Origin: Calditrichota bacterium
GTDB lineage: Bacteria; Calditrichota; Calditrichia; Calditrichales; J004
Assembly (NCBI GenBank): GCA_013112635.1
Contig: JABFGF010000003.1
Span: 434,001-498,000 of the forward strand
Direction: 5' to 3'
DNA: 64,000 nucleotides
In this document: positions 48,901 to 57,104 of the stretch, piece by piece
Numbering within the stretch: the first letter of the stretch is position 1
Layout of the letters: every line of letters starts with the position of its first letter
The notes under the pieces: model-generated
The model's database searches: none
Seen by the model: only the letters and a program-made list of their open reading frames with translations
Told to the model about the DNA's origin: nothing
Position numbers and translations under genes: made by a program

Positions 48901-51900
48901 CAGCATTAACCGGCACATATACTTCGGATGCTTATCTTGAAAGTCAGGATATTAATGATGGCAGCCAAAGTATAAATAACAATGCAGATTTAGCCGGATC
49001 ATTATTGGTACAAAATAGTGCAGCACTTGCAGTTGATACCGTGTGGGTAACACCGGATTCCATAAGTCAGGGACAGAGCCATGGCCGAATATATGTTCAG
49101 GTAACAAACACAGGCCAGGCACCTGCCACAATCACTGGCTCTGATTTAACATTTGACCCTGTACTAACCGATCTTCAAGAACAGTTTATTGATCCTGCCA
49201 CACCTTTTATTTTGGGTGGAGGTTTAACCGATACACTTACTTATTCGTTTGTAGCCTCTCCAAGTTTTAATGGTTTGGTCGAAGTTAACGGGACAGTTAA
49301 TGGCGAAGATAATAATTCAGGATCAGTATTAGCCGCTTCAAATGTAAACCCGACACAATTTTTAATCCAAACACCGGCAAATCCAACTTATACTACTAAA
49401 GATCCACAGTCATCATCCGGCGGAGAGCTTATTCAATTCAGGGTAAAAATCTTCAATTCCGGTGAAGCGACCATTGTGTTGGATCCCGCGCAAACAACAA
49501 TAAAAGTAGGTGATTTTGATCCGCCGCTTGCATTGGATATATCAAGCCCGACAATCATTGCTGCTACACCTGATACGACAGAACTTATTTTTATTGGTGA
49601 TTCTCTGAACGGATTGGCACCAGGCGATCATTCCCTCCAGGTTAGATTGAAAGGAACCACTAATAAAGCTGATTATGAGAATACTTTGGATGCAGGATCA
49701 TTCGCATTTGGTGCAGGTTTAATTGTAATTACGGATATTGGATTTGAAACATCTACAACCGTTTTGCAAGGTACACAAGACAATTTAGTAAAAATGCTTA
49801 TTACAAACTCCAGTGCTGCATTACCGATTGACTCTGTTGATACAAAACTGATTTTTACTTTGGATGGAAGTGAAGAGTTTGTCGAAAACCTTAGGAGGAA
49901 TCCTGCAGACACATTAACAATTTTGCCAGTCGGTGATTCCGAACTGCGTTTTATTTTCGATGTTCAATCCACTTATCCGATTGGTGATACTGAAGTTTCC
50001 GGGCGTTTAAGCCTTGACGGCGGAAGTATTGTAGAAAACTCTGCAGATAGCAAAACTATGACTGTTTTGTCGGGAGCGAATGCAACGTATATAACTACTT
50101 CTCCTGATTCAGTTATTAATAATCAAAAAGTATCATTCCAGTTGGATTTTGGGAATACCGGTACGGCAGGTTTGGCACTGAATCCGGATTCAACCTACAT
50201 CGAGTTCCCTGGTTTTGTTGGCATACCACGTAAAAATCTTGCAGGTAATTTTACACTCGGTGGTAATGATACGACGACAATCACCTTTTCAGAAATCACA
50301 ATACCTGAAAGTGCTTCCGGCATTCAAAATATTACCTGGCGAATAAAAGGTGAAATGCTTAACGGAGGTGTTTTTGATAACACGGGAAATGCTGCCAGCG
50401 CTTTTGAAATAATTCCATCTGCTACATTGAGTTTTGATCCGATTGTAGCTTTGGATAATCAAGTCTTGCGTGGCCAGGATTCAGTTCAAATAGATTATAC
50501 GGTTCAAAATGATGGTGCCTCAGATGCGATTGTTACAGGTATGGATTTTGATTTCACCAACAAGGGGTCTTCAGTTCAATCACAATGGGTCAATATCTCC
50601 ACAGGACTTTTCCCGGATACGGTTTTTGCAAATAACCAAAAAACATTCTCAGTTTTATATAATGTAAGCCAGGATGCGGACACAGGATTTGTAACACCGG
50701 AACCTTCTGTTGATTTCCGGGATATCCGGACTCAGCACATTTCCGAAACATCAACAAACGTCGTTACAAATGATCAGATTGAAGTAATAGTTCCTGCATC
50801 AATCAGAATTGACAGTCTTTATTTTGCAACAGCCGGAAATACACCAAATGCACCGTTGGTAAATGACGGCCAATCATTTATTCTGGCGGTTGACTTAACA
50901 AATAACGGAGCGGTTACCGTGGCATCCGGCTCAGCAATTCTTAAGAAGGGAACGACAGCAGTTGATACTGTTTCAATTCTTAATCTTGTTGCCGGTAGTT
51001 CAGCATCTTTGTCATTCAAAAAAGATAGCATCTCAACTATTCCTGCCAACGATCCGGTTTATTCAGTAACCTTAGAATCCATCATGGATATTGAAGGAAA
51101 TACAGTAAATACAGAACAGGCCTTGGATAATTCTGAAAGAGTAATTGTGCAAGATCACCGGACGCTTTCAATCACTTCTCAAACAAATGAAATGAGTGTT
51201 ACCGATGGCCAGGTGTTTCAAGTAAATGCAACAATTGGTCAAAGTGGCGAATCTAATTTTGAACCAGGTTCAATCCAACTAGTACTACCAGCTAATTTTG
51301 AATTTGCAAATGGATCCGTTTTGAGTCAGGTAATAAGTGTTGACACACTCACAAGATCTTGGGATGTTCGGGCCTTAAGCCCGTCTGTGGCAACTGATAC
51401 ATTAAAAATACAATTTGCTTCAATTCCTTTAGATGTAAATACGGGAAATCCTGTTACTGTGCTAATACCGCAAGCTGATGTGCCGGTTACAGTAGAAAAT
51501 CAGGGCAATATTACACTTAGTAATTTTATAAACAGCGGACCGGTAGCCAGCCGCGATACAGTTTCAACGGGCCAGCAATTTGATCTAAGCATACAGGTAT
51601 CTTTAAACAAAATGCTGCAGGATACAACTGCCACTCTAAACCTTCCCGAAGGACGCGGTTATTCTGTGATTGGTGGATCGGCTAAAGCTGTGACCGGACC
51701 GGTTGTAACCTGGCAGGTTGTTGCTCCGGCGCAATTACCAGAGCAAGGTGCAAATACCGATACATTCAGTGTCTCAGTTAATGGAAATGATATTAACACG
51801 GGCAATCCTGTAACAAGAACTTCGGGAGATTTAATAATCCATCTAGAGCGGGTGGCAACATTGTCATTATCCTCTGCAGTTATCAATCCAGCCGGTGCAG

Positions 51901-54900
51901 TGGACGGAATACTTTCAACAGAACAAACCTTTGAGTTTCAGACCCAGGTTTCCAACTCCGGCCATGCAGATTTTGATGGAAGTGGTTCTGTTTTACTGGA
52001 AGCTCATGGTGGTCTGCTATTTGAAGAAAATGGCGACAGCACTTTAGTACTTCCTTCATTTACAACAGACGCAATTAACAAAATAGTGATCGTTCCAGAC
52101 AAAGTTGGTAGCGCTTCAATTACAAGTACAATTCAGGACGTTCCAAAAGATGAAAATAGCTTGCAGGATGCTTCCGTAAAAGTTGATTTGACCCTACAAA
52201 ACTATCAGGTAATCAAAAGAGCAAACCTGAGATTGACAGTTGATAAAACAGGAGCGGAAGACAACCAGATTACCAGGGCAACAGGACAGGCATTTGAAAT
52301 TGTGGCCAATGTGGTAAATAGTGGACAGGCCGGACTTGATACAACCTCTGGCAGACACTTTCTTGTTTTAGATACAACGGGAACAGGCATAGAGCTGCTT
52401 AACAATGAAGAAACTCGCAAACCTTTTTATATTCATGCTGACAGTTTTGTGACCTGGAATGTGAGTGCCCCCGGTAGCCAGGCATTATCCACATTCTATG
52501 TAACAGTAGAAACAGGCAAACATCCACTCGATGAAAATGAGAACGTAAGCGCTTTCCGCGAAGCAAGCTCAGCACGAGACTCGTTAACTATTGATTTTAT
52601 TGAAGTCCGGGACATTGATCTTGATGCAAAATACAAAGATGGTTCTACTACAACAATCGTGGCCATTAACCAGGAAGAAATATTCCTGGAGGCCGATATT
52701 ACTTTTGATCCACAATTGGATAAAGACAAAAGAATTGATTTAATCCTCCCAACTAATGCCGGATATTCGATTCAGCAGGGAAATCTTTCAACAGATTTTG
52801 AAGACGGTACTTTCACTACCAACGTATCCTGGATGATAAAAGCTCCGGAATTAAAAAGTACACAAACAGATTCAATTTTAATCAGTGTCTTTGGGGCAAG
52901 TTCACAAGGGTTTGATAAAACCACTGAGCAAAAATTGGCAATCAAAACAGTTGCCATCGCCCGTTTGGAATTAGAACTCTCAATTGATCAGCCTGATGGT
53001 GCTGCAGATGGTGAGGTTTCCGAAGGACAGGCCTTTCGCTTAAGAGGCGAAGTGATAAACTTGGAAGAAACCGATTCTCCGGTTTCTGGTACCGGTGAAG
53101 TTCAACTTGTATCTTTAGATACGCAATACTTTGCAGTTTTTGATACTACAGAAGAATCTACAGGGCTTCATGTCGATGCGTCTTTGATCCGCAGCTTTAA
53201 AGTAACAGAGCCATTTTACTGGTGGGTAAAAGCTACAGGGGAGACACCGATTTCATCTCGGGCTTTGTTTAATGGTCTGATTAATAAGAAAGTCATACAA
53301 GAAAAAGACCATCCGGAAGAAGCAATTATTATGTCTATTGCAGAAAAGAAAGCTGTACGCAATAAACTTCAAAAGGCTATTAGTGAATTCAATGCATTTC
53401 AGGCAGAGGGATCTCCTATATCAGTGAAGGTAACAAAATCAGTAACTGATATACAGTTGGATACAACAGCTCAAATTAAAGACTCATTGAAAACACAAAC
53501 AGTAAAAGTTATTGGAGCCGCTTTTATAAGAATTGCCTCAACATCCTCACCGGAGTCTGTTTCAACAGGCCAGGTATTTACTTACACGGTAACTGCGGGT
53601 GAAATGAGTGATCATCTAGTTGATCCACGAGCAGAGTTTATTCTTCCTGAAAGTTTTGCATCTGATAATCAGTTGACCCCAACAGTACCTTTATCAGCAG
53701 ATAATACGGCTAGCTTGAATATAAACGTACCACAGGATTATGCAGGATCGCCAACTGAGGATATTCAAGTCTTTTTGATTGGAAAGGATGATAATAAGCA
53801 GGATGATTCGCAACCAAGTATTATGATTACTGATCAAATTAAAATTCAAAAAAGACCGGATATTGAGTTGAAATCAATTAAGATAAAACCGGTTTCTGCT
53901 ATTAACAAACGCCAGCTTTCTTACGGTCAGGAATTAGAAATAAGAGTTTGGACAGTATTGGCGCAGAATACGTCGCTTCTCAACTACGCAGAAATTGAAG
54001 GTGAAGGTACAATTACCCTTGATACTCTACAGATATTTAAAGATGGATTCATTTTATCACCCGGGGAAGTGGCGACGAAGACTTTTAGTTCTTTGGGTGA
54101 AGAGAATGCTTTAACTTGGAAAATTATTGCGCCTCAAAACGAAGTGAGTAGTTCAAGCATCATTTTTAACCTTACAGGTAGGCCCATAGATAAAAATAGC
54201 GGAATAGAAGTACTTTCAGGGGAATCTTCTGTTACACATTCCATTCAGGTAAGGCAGAAAGAAATAATTCTAATTCCAAAGAATGATTTGCTTGCATCAA
54301 CAAGCTTTTTACAAGGGGCGACGGATCTTACGCTTTTGGCATTTGAGATTTCAAATGAAGGTTATGGAGACACTCTGTTTGTTGATTCCCTGTCGGTTGG
54401 GTTTCATTCTGCCAGTGATGATCCAACTTCTTCAGCCTTTGTTGATCCATCAGCGTTAGTAGGGATGTTCTCAAAAATAAAAGTTGTAAACGAAGATTAT
54501 ATATTGGAAAACCTGGGTAAAACTGGTTCAGTAACTTCAGCAGAAATATTTGCTGATGTTGATATTGTTAGTTCTGTGGAAAATCCCATTGGCATTCAGT
54601 TTGAGTCAAAAATGTCCCTTGCACCGGATTCAGTTGAAACAATTGCTGTACTGGTTGATTTCAAGCCTGATGCTAAAATCCAAGGTTTTCGCACTAAATT
54701 GGAAGATATAACAATTTTTGATGTGGATGATTCCTTTAAACTTACTGCAGTTAGTGAAACAGGTGCAGAATTTATTGGCAGCTCTGACGCAGCATCTGAA
54801 AACCAGATTATCATTTCAAAAGATTCAGATAAAAATTTCTATATCTATCCTAATCCATTTGGACGTGGTGACACAGATGAAGATCGCAGAGGATGGTTCA

Positions 54901-55142
54901 ACGTTCACTTGGATCAAACCTCAGAAGTTGCAATTAGTATTTATACAGTTCTTGGTGAACTTGTTTGGAAAAGCGAGACAAAGATTTTGAAAGGAACTCA
55001 TGACAAACAATTCTTCTGGGATGGGAAAAATGGCAAAGGAAAACGTGTTTTAAATGGCGCCTATATCGGTGTGCTGGAAGTTCGGCCAACAAACGGCGGT
55101 GCAGTAAAACGTTCAATCATTAAAATTGCGTATATTAAGTAG
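36972..55142 (+). CDS. Giant repeat protein, 6,056 residues, secreted/surface (Ig-like, CARDB-like, C-terminal sorting domain)
   Basis: An uninterrupted frame of 18.2 kb, 28% of the window. A signal peptide (KKSLLSLGIIFSVSSFLFAG) is followed by a beta-rich domain (about 30-240). Invasin/Big-type repeats run through residues 390-2250 and include four near-identical 207-residue units at 584-1411. From about 2340 to 4650 CARDB-like repeats of roughly 110-130 residues carry S-x-G-Q plus V-N-x-G. Longer divergent repeats reach about 5840. The C-terminus (about 5955-6056; YIYPNPFGRGD, FFWDGKNGKGKRVLNGAY, KIAYIK) resembles type IX secretion/FlgD-like sorting domains. It is probably an adhesin or matrix protein; no enzymatic domain is seen. 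Confidence 0.9.
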   Translation: MIKKSLLSLGIIFSVSSFLFAGQGDSTGNDYMWTQDFGTPRINYNWIDIKDGTSLFFGGIDNQLSTAIPLPFTFYFYGQAKSNIYVSANGYITFVDQGVTTDPFGGNVTIPSASAPDSMIAPYWGELTGGGTQQANVYVKSVGSAPFRQYVIQWHLPDGGSSVEFQAILYEGSNNIKFQWGKMDVGDPGGSETVGLQATSSKALEYSFDNTPGANSISEYTAVLFHGEGVSGVDAAISPSSVSTSTSQEFTYVFNNISPSSTDLLGKLDSVAITLPAAFSSTPTVTSIKINDGAAFIQNSATKPEDRGFATWQVSGSNIIVQTADFEVIDSLIVKFIEQTPAAVSSGNSFTSEYGAELDTTSGPQSSVEDALGWDVDVTAAPGTVDYYTFTPATDTSLIAGNNLAFTVTAYDEFGATINNSDNVVFTASGSSTVTFSANDTLNFSGGSTVLLTVSDVTRGDFTLKAQKETDASVTGTSGLVTVNPDNIDHINELSSSAAITAGTQRTLRVAVLDIHNNRVGQDSIITFTVTSGTGSFTGDVSVITGNTNAVGEAEALYTASTTSGGNDVITVSFGGVSTPITLPVSADNVSYYSFNPSTPQPLTAGGAGVPFDVTARDQYDNIVTSTDSVIFSAEGSSTATFSPNDSISIASGTTVSVTVQDNTAGTFNIKATRLKDGSADATVTGTSGLFTVSSGTASTLTEVSSNSAIKAGTTRRLQVRVDDAFGNPVSGASVSFAINAGSGSFSGSNPATSDANGIAFVDYTSSETSGGNDVIDVTSAPATAIQITLPVSADNVSYYSFNPSTPQSITAGGAGVAYVVTAFDQYDNIVTSTDSVIFSAEGSSTATFSPNDSISIASGTTVSVTVQDNTAGTFNIKATRLSGGTADATVIGSSGLITVSSATASSLTEVSSSSAIKAGTTRRLQVRVDDAFGNPVSGASVTFAINAGSGSFSGSNPATSDANGIAFVDYTSSETSGGNDVIDVTSAPATAIQITLPVSADNVSYYSFNPSTAQAITAGGAGVAYVVTAYDQYDNIVTSTDSVIFTAEGSSTATFSPNDSLSIASGTTVSVTVQDNTAGTFNIKATRLKDGSADATVTGTSGLFTVSSGTASTLTEVSSNSAIKAGTTRRLQVRVDDAFGNPVSGASITFAINAGSGSFSGSNPATSDANGIAFVDYTSSETSGGNDVIDVTSAPATAIQITLPVSADNVSYYSFNPSTPQPLTAGGAGVPFDVTARDQYDNIVTSTDSVIFSAEGSSTATFSPNDSISIASGTTVSVTVQDNTAGTFNIKATRLSGGTADATVTGTSGLFTVSSGTASTLTEVSSNSAIKAGTTRRLQVRVDDAFGNPVSGASVTFAINTGGGSLTGTNPATSDANGIAFVDFRADTVSGGNDVIDVTSAPATAIQITLPVDPGSVSYYTFSPATDSSIIAGVNIQFTLTAKDQFGNDVINNGSVTLDGQGSSTETFSSGPYSFGGSSTLIFTVSDTTAGSFTVVAENTITSTISGQSGLVTVSPAAAAQFSIISSTSDIVAGTDRLLQVGLEDQYGNRLDDGSNVTFSTFAGTGTFSGANPDAIDANGVAEIIYTASSTSGADDSISVSFNSGAVLDTIALPVISGSLAEIRIQITNVADGTELGDSTITADETITAYAWGYDATGNSLGLTSSTWTGSGVIGAGNLNPVNPTDNITFTPTTSGTGKLTATDAAGGIIDDISGVITVNAGATDYVLIMDAPGGTGSQILTPTLTTGEVLNLYANGFDVNNNFTANESVTWGVTGTLDAGDLDPNPGSSTVFLPTSTGAGTITTTSAFTEDATGTITVNTGALASLQIRTASGGGGVVVSDTTKAAGDSLTLYAAGYDANDNFIADQNVQWTVEGDTIGFFETAAPTTASTNKFYGRIVNAARLRINSGSINNYSGIVKVTAGTPATLTAVSSQTFTGSAGNILPDSLAVRLTDDYGNVVPNATIAWTSTTNDGATLSPSSDPTDVLGVSRSSWRLRNSSTAPGDTARATYTGLPFVEFRASVSASNADSLKIDESTDLQIGVVNSELSDFVVSVVDSINNPVPGVVITFSVTGFPNGASGYSLSNVSIETGVDGKASTKLTLGNKVGTYEVTAFNASLATLDNTFSAEAIADAVSSLSIFSGNDQSGTVGSALTNDIIVTATDSSGNHVTGATVTWQATADGVVNNVGQPTTGVAGRDTVSWTLRTTSGPDTLLAILAGLDTVTYVATANADVANSIVVISGDGKTTVAGSNQKIEARVLDQYGNNVSGQYVSFLPANSMSALVSTSNDTGLVSAVYRAPSNQDSSTARAIIVSPADTAFFKVYGLSYVSNSLAPKSVAAGDDTSFTVQVNNPGPNSVSLNTDSSTFVISDGTINTTESLNTPAALPANSATTLTFNSAVIDNFASGSYTPEITLVGSGSDALMNGTLFTDVGELSVSPLQIDFILIPNPEDTLVSVGTSIAEIQMQVTNNGNNTIRNVIPLLSVSPEDYTDSLLSGADTILAGNSEIYKFNMVIPGGSPFGLKTIDGSVTGLNLSESVSDIGADQTENFRVIESASFDWDNYSPQTLSEGQVVTFTVDVTNNGLLYDVILNKNTTSLTFGADVFNLASNQTLPANETTTLTFESGTLGIASGTHEGTLVLNGTEVGNSVSSTITTTAASLPDLTVQTIANLVFNPLTLSSDPVSQGQNGEQFTISVTNDGEASYKINSPDSITVLVGGVDISILGTRYSSTLTSHELSDFPVIVANSDPQNFIYTIDITDAATPGTDTFSSRIAATDLNSDETTETTSGVGVNPSWDVLAKSALSVTSLNATATQVSQGQSGLTVDVILENTGQATATVDSVYLDFLRNANSFTHNATFPETITGGGSLNIQFSVAIDSGAATGIDSIRAIATGQNSLSSESLSETSAYLDAWDVFDKAKIIINAVTSTSREVNRGQTGVPVTVTVSNEGLGTVLIDNLQLNNTNIPPDLNIPTSDTQITTPDSILSGQTISYQFQSEILSDAANKILLGARFEGRDAISNASVVDSVSAVSDTLFVGDPSALQIDSVFSSFYSFSQGQENLDVRVRLTNTGNSKAFLDSIRLDLTSAELANPAAGNTLGYSQITTFEVQPFTLPASQSTVVLFRLNSPTTARDSGNVEINARAYGTDALTSQALTDLSADANKDTVLLQTPANPVITRIENKNSVTTGEQDVIVSLRVKNLGSATARLENVLLNFFNSINASVNDDYARQYVSPDLPHTLLGWDSTDVTYSIDVGADATQGIIDLRGIVQSTELNRNLSTADTSATLNTWTVIGTGELSVLSVLPDRDSVSTGQQNVPVTVTVQNGGDTNVRIDSLALSVSRGSYDSLYVLPGDVLIPSESAQYIINVDVAASSISGVATLDASVLGVDLGNGSVQISDANSDSTASWLVQQAVDIAISDNSPVQVSTDQPFVTKLTVVNSGEARLEIDTSATKLYPKDTPANFAKLADSSITIIEGNQTVQLVFNSTTSSPAFVDSLKLELVGVENNDTYNNIHTAPNEFVVQSQAVMSIASTDAVADSVSHGQTEQVTITIDNSAQAGLVVDSLIINEYGKLINLSPALPFTISGGSSQAFVADIDVTNLTATGDISLDVNGYGHDANNTVVSTNDEDGATTPDSWFVTTAPVVAVSNVTSLSTIVTQGQSGVPVDVTVRNDGETPVLVTNMNLLPRIGLYSQSWPAFNFRINGNDSATVTVTVDVAANSATGTDSLFAQVDFQNIYSGETDQDTSTVFHEWSIAGTSTVDIVSIQADPSNVSQGQGPINVQIRLQNTGTSSAIIDAVSLDFRNGNSNYFIDAISPALPFTLNSGLDRVFTIPVTVNNNAQTGLDSVFAQVNVTEGVSGTPSVVTDPLVFDSWDVQVRPAVVIDSVSVNPAQASTGQNGLTASVYVSNRDSINVNRASAQLDSVRLVMNLASIERNDQFTISRSLIPSIPLILQEGTSTRIDFDLDVNPTALTGTYTSDAYLESQDINDGSQSINNNADLAGSLLVQNSAALAVDTVWVTPDSISQGQSHGRIYVQVTNTGQAPATITGSDLTFDPVLTDLQEQFIDPATPFILGGGLTDTLTYSFVASPSFNGLVEVNGTVNGEDNNSGSVLAASNVNPTQFLIQTPANPTYTTKDPQSSSGGELIQFRVKIFNSGEATIVLDPAQTTIKVGDFDPPLALDISSPTIIAATPDTTELIFIGDSLNGLAPGDHSLQVRLKGTTNKADYENTLDAGSFAFGAGLIVITDIGFETSTTVLQGTQDNLVKMLITNSSAALPIDSVDTKLIFTLDGSEEFVENLRRNPADTLTILPVGDSELRFIFDVQSTYPIGDTEVSGRLSLDGGSIVENSADSKTMTVLSGANATYITTSPDSVINNQKVSFQLDFGNTGTAGLALNPDSTYIEFPGFVGIPRKNLAGNFTLGGNDTTTITFSEITIPESASGIQNITWRIKGEMLNGGVFDNTGNAASAFEIIPSATLSFDPIVALDNQVLRGQDSVQIDYTVQNDGASDAIVTGMDFDFTNKGSSVQSQWVNISTGLFPDTVFANNQKTFSVLYNVSQDADTGFVTPEPSVDFRDIRTQHISETSTNVVTNDQIEVIVPASIRIDSLYFATAGNTPNAPLVNDGQSFILAVDLTNNGAVTVASGSAILKKGTTAVDTVSILNLVAGSSASLSFKKDSISTIPANDPVYSVTLESIMDIEGNTVNTEQALDNSERVIVQDHRTLSITSQTNEMSVTDGQVFQVNATIGQSGESNFEPGSIQLVLPANFEFANGSVLSQVISVDTLTRSWDVRALSPSVATDTLKIQFASIPLDVNTGNPVTVLIPQADVPVTVENQGNITLSNFINSGPVASRDTVSTGQQFDLSIQVSLNKMLQDTTATLNLPEGRGYSVIGGSAKAVTGPVVTWQVVAPAQLPEQGANTDTFSVSVNGNDINTGNPVTRTSGDLIIHLERVATLSLSSAVINPAGAVDGILSTEQTFEFQTQVSNSGHADFDGSGSVLLEAHGGLLFEENGDSTLVLPSFTTDAINKIVIVPDKVGSASITSTIQDVPKDENSLQDASVKVDLTLQNYQVIKRANLRLTVDKTGAEDNQITRATGQAFEIVANVVNSGQAGLDTTSGRHFLVLDTTGTGIELLNNEETRKPFYIHADSFVTWNVSAPGSQALSTFYVTVETGKHPLDENENVSAFREASSARDSLTIDFIEVRDIDLDAKYKDGSTTTIVAINQEEIFLEADITFDPQLDKDKRIDLILPTNAGYSIQQGNLSTDFEDGTFTTNVSWMIKAPELKSTQTDSILISVFGASSQGFDKTTEQKLAIKTVAIARLELELSIDQPDGAADGEVSEGQAFRLRGEVINLEETDSPVSGTGEVQLVSLDTQYFAVFDTTEESTGLHVDASLIRSFKVTEPFYWWVKATGETPISSRALFNGLINKKVIQEKDHPEEAIIMSIAEKKAVRNKLQKAISEFNAFQAEGSPISVKVTKSVTDIQLDTTAQIKDSLKTQTVKVIGAAFIRIASTSSPESVSTGQVFTYTVTAGEMSDHLVDPRAEFILPESFASDNQLTPTVPLSADNTASLNINVPQDYAGSPTEDIQVFLIGKDDNKQDDSQPSIMITDQIKIQKRPDIELKSIKIKPVSAINKRQLSYGQELEIRVWTVLAQNTSLLNYAEIEGEGTITLDTLQIFKDGFILSPGEVATKTFSSLGEENALTWKIIAPQNEVSSSSIIFNLTGRPIDKNSGIEVLSGESSVTHSIQVRQKEIILIPKNDLLASTSFLQGATDLTLLAFEISNEGYGDTLFVDSLSVGFHSASDDPTSSAFVDPSALVGMFSKIKVVNEDYILENLGKTGSVTSAEIFADVDIVSSVENPIGIQFESKMSLAPDSVETIAVLVDFKPDAKIQGFRTKLEDITIFDVDDSFKLTAVSETGAEFIGSSDAASENQIIISKDSDKNFYIYPNPFGRGDTDEDRRGWFNVHLDQTSEVAISIYTVLGELVWKSETKILKGTHDKQFFWDGKNGKGKRVLNGAYIGVLEVRPTNGGAVKRSIIKIAYIK
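38721..41204 (+). repeat. Four tandem 621-bp coding repeats in the giant gene
   Basis: Units start at 38721, 39342, 39963 and 40584, each exactly 621 bp (207 codons), opening with (P)VSADNVSYYSFNPST. The last unit diverges in its final third (GGGSLTGTNPATSD, FRADTVSGG). The repeats keep the frame, so recombination between them changes length by whole domains. Confidence 0.95.
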
Positions 55143-55150
55143 GTATTAGC

Positions 55151-57061
55151 ATGAATAAAAATGAAAACAAATCGATGAACAAAAGTATCTTAATTTTTAT
55201 AATTCTAATCCTATGCTCATTTCTTTCGGCACAGGATGGAGGTACGCAAAGAGCTTTTAGCACTCTTGGGTTTGGTGCAAAAGCTATTGGGATGGGTCAA
55301 GCATTTACAGCTGCTGCGAATGACCCAACAGCAGTTCATTGGAATCCGGCAGGTCTAGAGTTTATTAACCAGCAAAGCGCCACTTTTTTTCATACCACAC
55401 TTTTTGAAGGAATTCAATACGATTTTATTGGTTACGCATACCCAACATTATCTCTTGGTTCATTTGGATTTGGTATTGCACGGTTGGGTGTAACAGGCTT
55501 TGTGGGAAAAGATATTTATCAAAATTCAACCTCTGATTTTACCGGTGATGAATACCAGGCTTTCTTTTCCTATGCAAAGAAATTACCGTTTAATCTGACG
55601 CCAGGTGTAACAGTAAGATGGATTCGTAATGGCTGGTCCGGAACAGATGAAGGCGGTCTTGTTGGTGTAGGTGTTGGGGCCGATCTGGGATTATTGTACC
55701 GTCCCGATTGGATTGGTAGTGCTTTAACTCAGGATTGGTCTTTTGGCTTAAAAGTGCATAACTTGTTTGCACCTCAAATAGGTGAAGGCGATATAATAGA
55801 TGAATATGCCTTAATTACAAAAATTGGTATTTTGAAGCAACTTCATTTTGGCCAGGCAGGATCAATCAATTTAATGGTTGATGTAAACCATTCCCAAAGC
55901 AGGGATTTAAAAATACATTTTGGGTCGGAATACAGTTTTCGGGACATGGGAAAGATCCGTATGGGATATAACGGGGGAACTCTTGCTTTTGGCGCCGGTG
56001 CGGAATACGATATGTTTGAGATTGACTATGGTTATGGCATGATGGAGCATGACCAAATTTTTGCAGCAACACATAGAGTTTCAATTACAGTAAATTTTGG
56101 CGCTACTCGAAATGATATGTTCCAAATAGCTGAAGCAGAACGCATCAAAGAGGAAGACCGCATTAAACGTGAAATACGCGAAGCAGATAAACAGGAATTT
56201 ATCGCGACACATTTAAAAGCGGCAGATGATTTTTTTGCTGAGAATAAGTATCTCGATGCAATCGTTGAATATCAGCAGGTTATTGGAACTGATCCATTTC
56301 ATTTTCGTGCCGGTGTAATGCTCGATTCTTCAAATGCTCTACTGCAAAATGATTTTTACCAGAGGCAAACTATTGCTGTTCAAAACGCTCTCGATAAGGA
56401 GAAAGCGGAAAGTGACAGAATGTTTGTTCAGCAGCATTTTAATAAAGGGCGTTTGCTTTTAGATCAAAAACAATTTGTTGAAGCTATGATTGAGTTTAAC
56501 ATTGCCTTGGAACGCGAACCCGGAAATCAAACATTACAAAACTCAATTTCTACAACAAGAAGACGAATTGGAGAAGAAGTAGGTACCCTTGTCCAGAAAA
56601 GCCGCGATGAATTTCAAAACAAAAACTATTCGGAAGCGCTTCGCCTGTTGGCAGATGCAAGGTTGCTTGGTGCCGATGACGCCCAGCTGCAAAATGAAGT
56701 TGAAACACTCGCATCTCGTATAAAACTTCAGGATAATTTACAGCAAGGATTGCTGTTATATGAAGTGGGTAATTATAACGAGGCATTGCAAGTTTTGGAG
56801 GAAGCGCTTAAACTTGATCCTGAAAACAATCTTGTTAAACAATATTATGAGCGCTCCAGGCTTGAAACCGTATCTTCTGAAGAAGAGATGGATCCTGAAT
56901 CCCAGAAAAAATATCTACTTGGTGTAAATACTTTTCTAAGCGGCAAGTACGCTGAGGCAATAAAAATTTGGGAAGAAATTCTAAAAGACCATCCATACAA
57001 CAAACGTGTGCTGGAAAGCATTAAAAATGCCAGGGACCGATTGGCAAATATTAAAAAGTAA
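55151..57061 (+). CDS. PorV/PorQ-like outer-membrane protein fused to TPR repeats
   Basis: The 636-residue protein has a signal peptide (MNKSILIFIILILCSFLSAQ) and an N-terminal half with the PorV/PorQ (UPF0164) hallmark GFGAKAIGMGQAFTAAAND, PTAVHWNPAGL, consistent with an outer-membrane barrel to about residue 325. The C-terminal half (about 345-636) is TPR repeats (AADDFFAENKYLDAIVEYQQ, YEVGNYNEALQVLEEALKLD, FLSGKYAEAIKIWEEILKDH). PorV shuttles type IX secretion cargo to the surface. It starts 9 bp after the giant gene, suggesting that this protein is its cargo. A second ATG at 55175 is also plausible. Confidence 0.85.
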   Translation: MNKNENKSMNKSILIFIILILCSFLSAQDGGTQRAFSTLGFGAKAIGMGQAFTAAANDPTAVHWNPAGLEFINQQSATFFHTTLFEGIQYDFIGYAYPTLSLGSFGFGIARLGVTGFVGKDIYQNSTSDFTGDEYQAFFSYAKKLPFNLTPGVTVRWIRNGWSGTDEGGLVGVGVGADLGLLYRPDWIGSALTQDWSFGLKVHNLFAPQIGEGDIIDEYALITKIGILKQLHFGQAGSINLMVDVNHSQSRDLKIHFGSEYSFRDMGKIRMGYNGGTLAFGAGAEYDMFEIDYGYGMMEHDQIFAATHRVSITVNFGATRNDMFQIAEAERIKEEDRIKREIREADKQEFIATHLKAADDFFAENKYLDAIVEYQQVIGTDPFHFRAGVMLDSSNALLQNDFYQRQTIAVQNALDKEKAESDRMFVQQHFNKGRLLLDQKQFVEAMIEFNIALEREPGNQTLQNSISTTRRRIGEEVGTLVQKSRDEFQNKNYSEALRLLADARLLGADDAQLQNEVETLASRIKLQDNLQQGLLLYEVGNYNEALQVLEEALKLDPENNLVKQYYERSRLETVSSEEEMDPESQKKYLLGVNTFLSGKYAEAIKIWEEILKDHPYNKRVLESIKNARDRLANIKK

Positions 57062-57104
57062 TGATCATCACTGATAAAAACACAATAATTAAACGGAATT
57101 AGAA

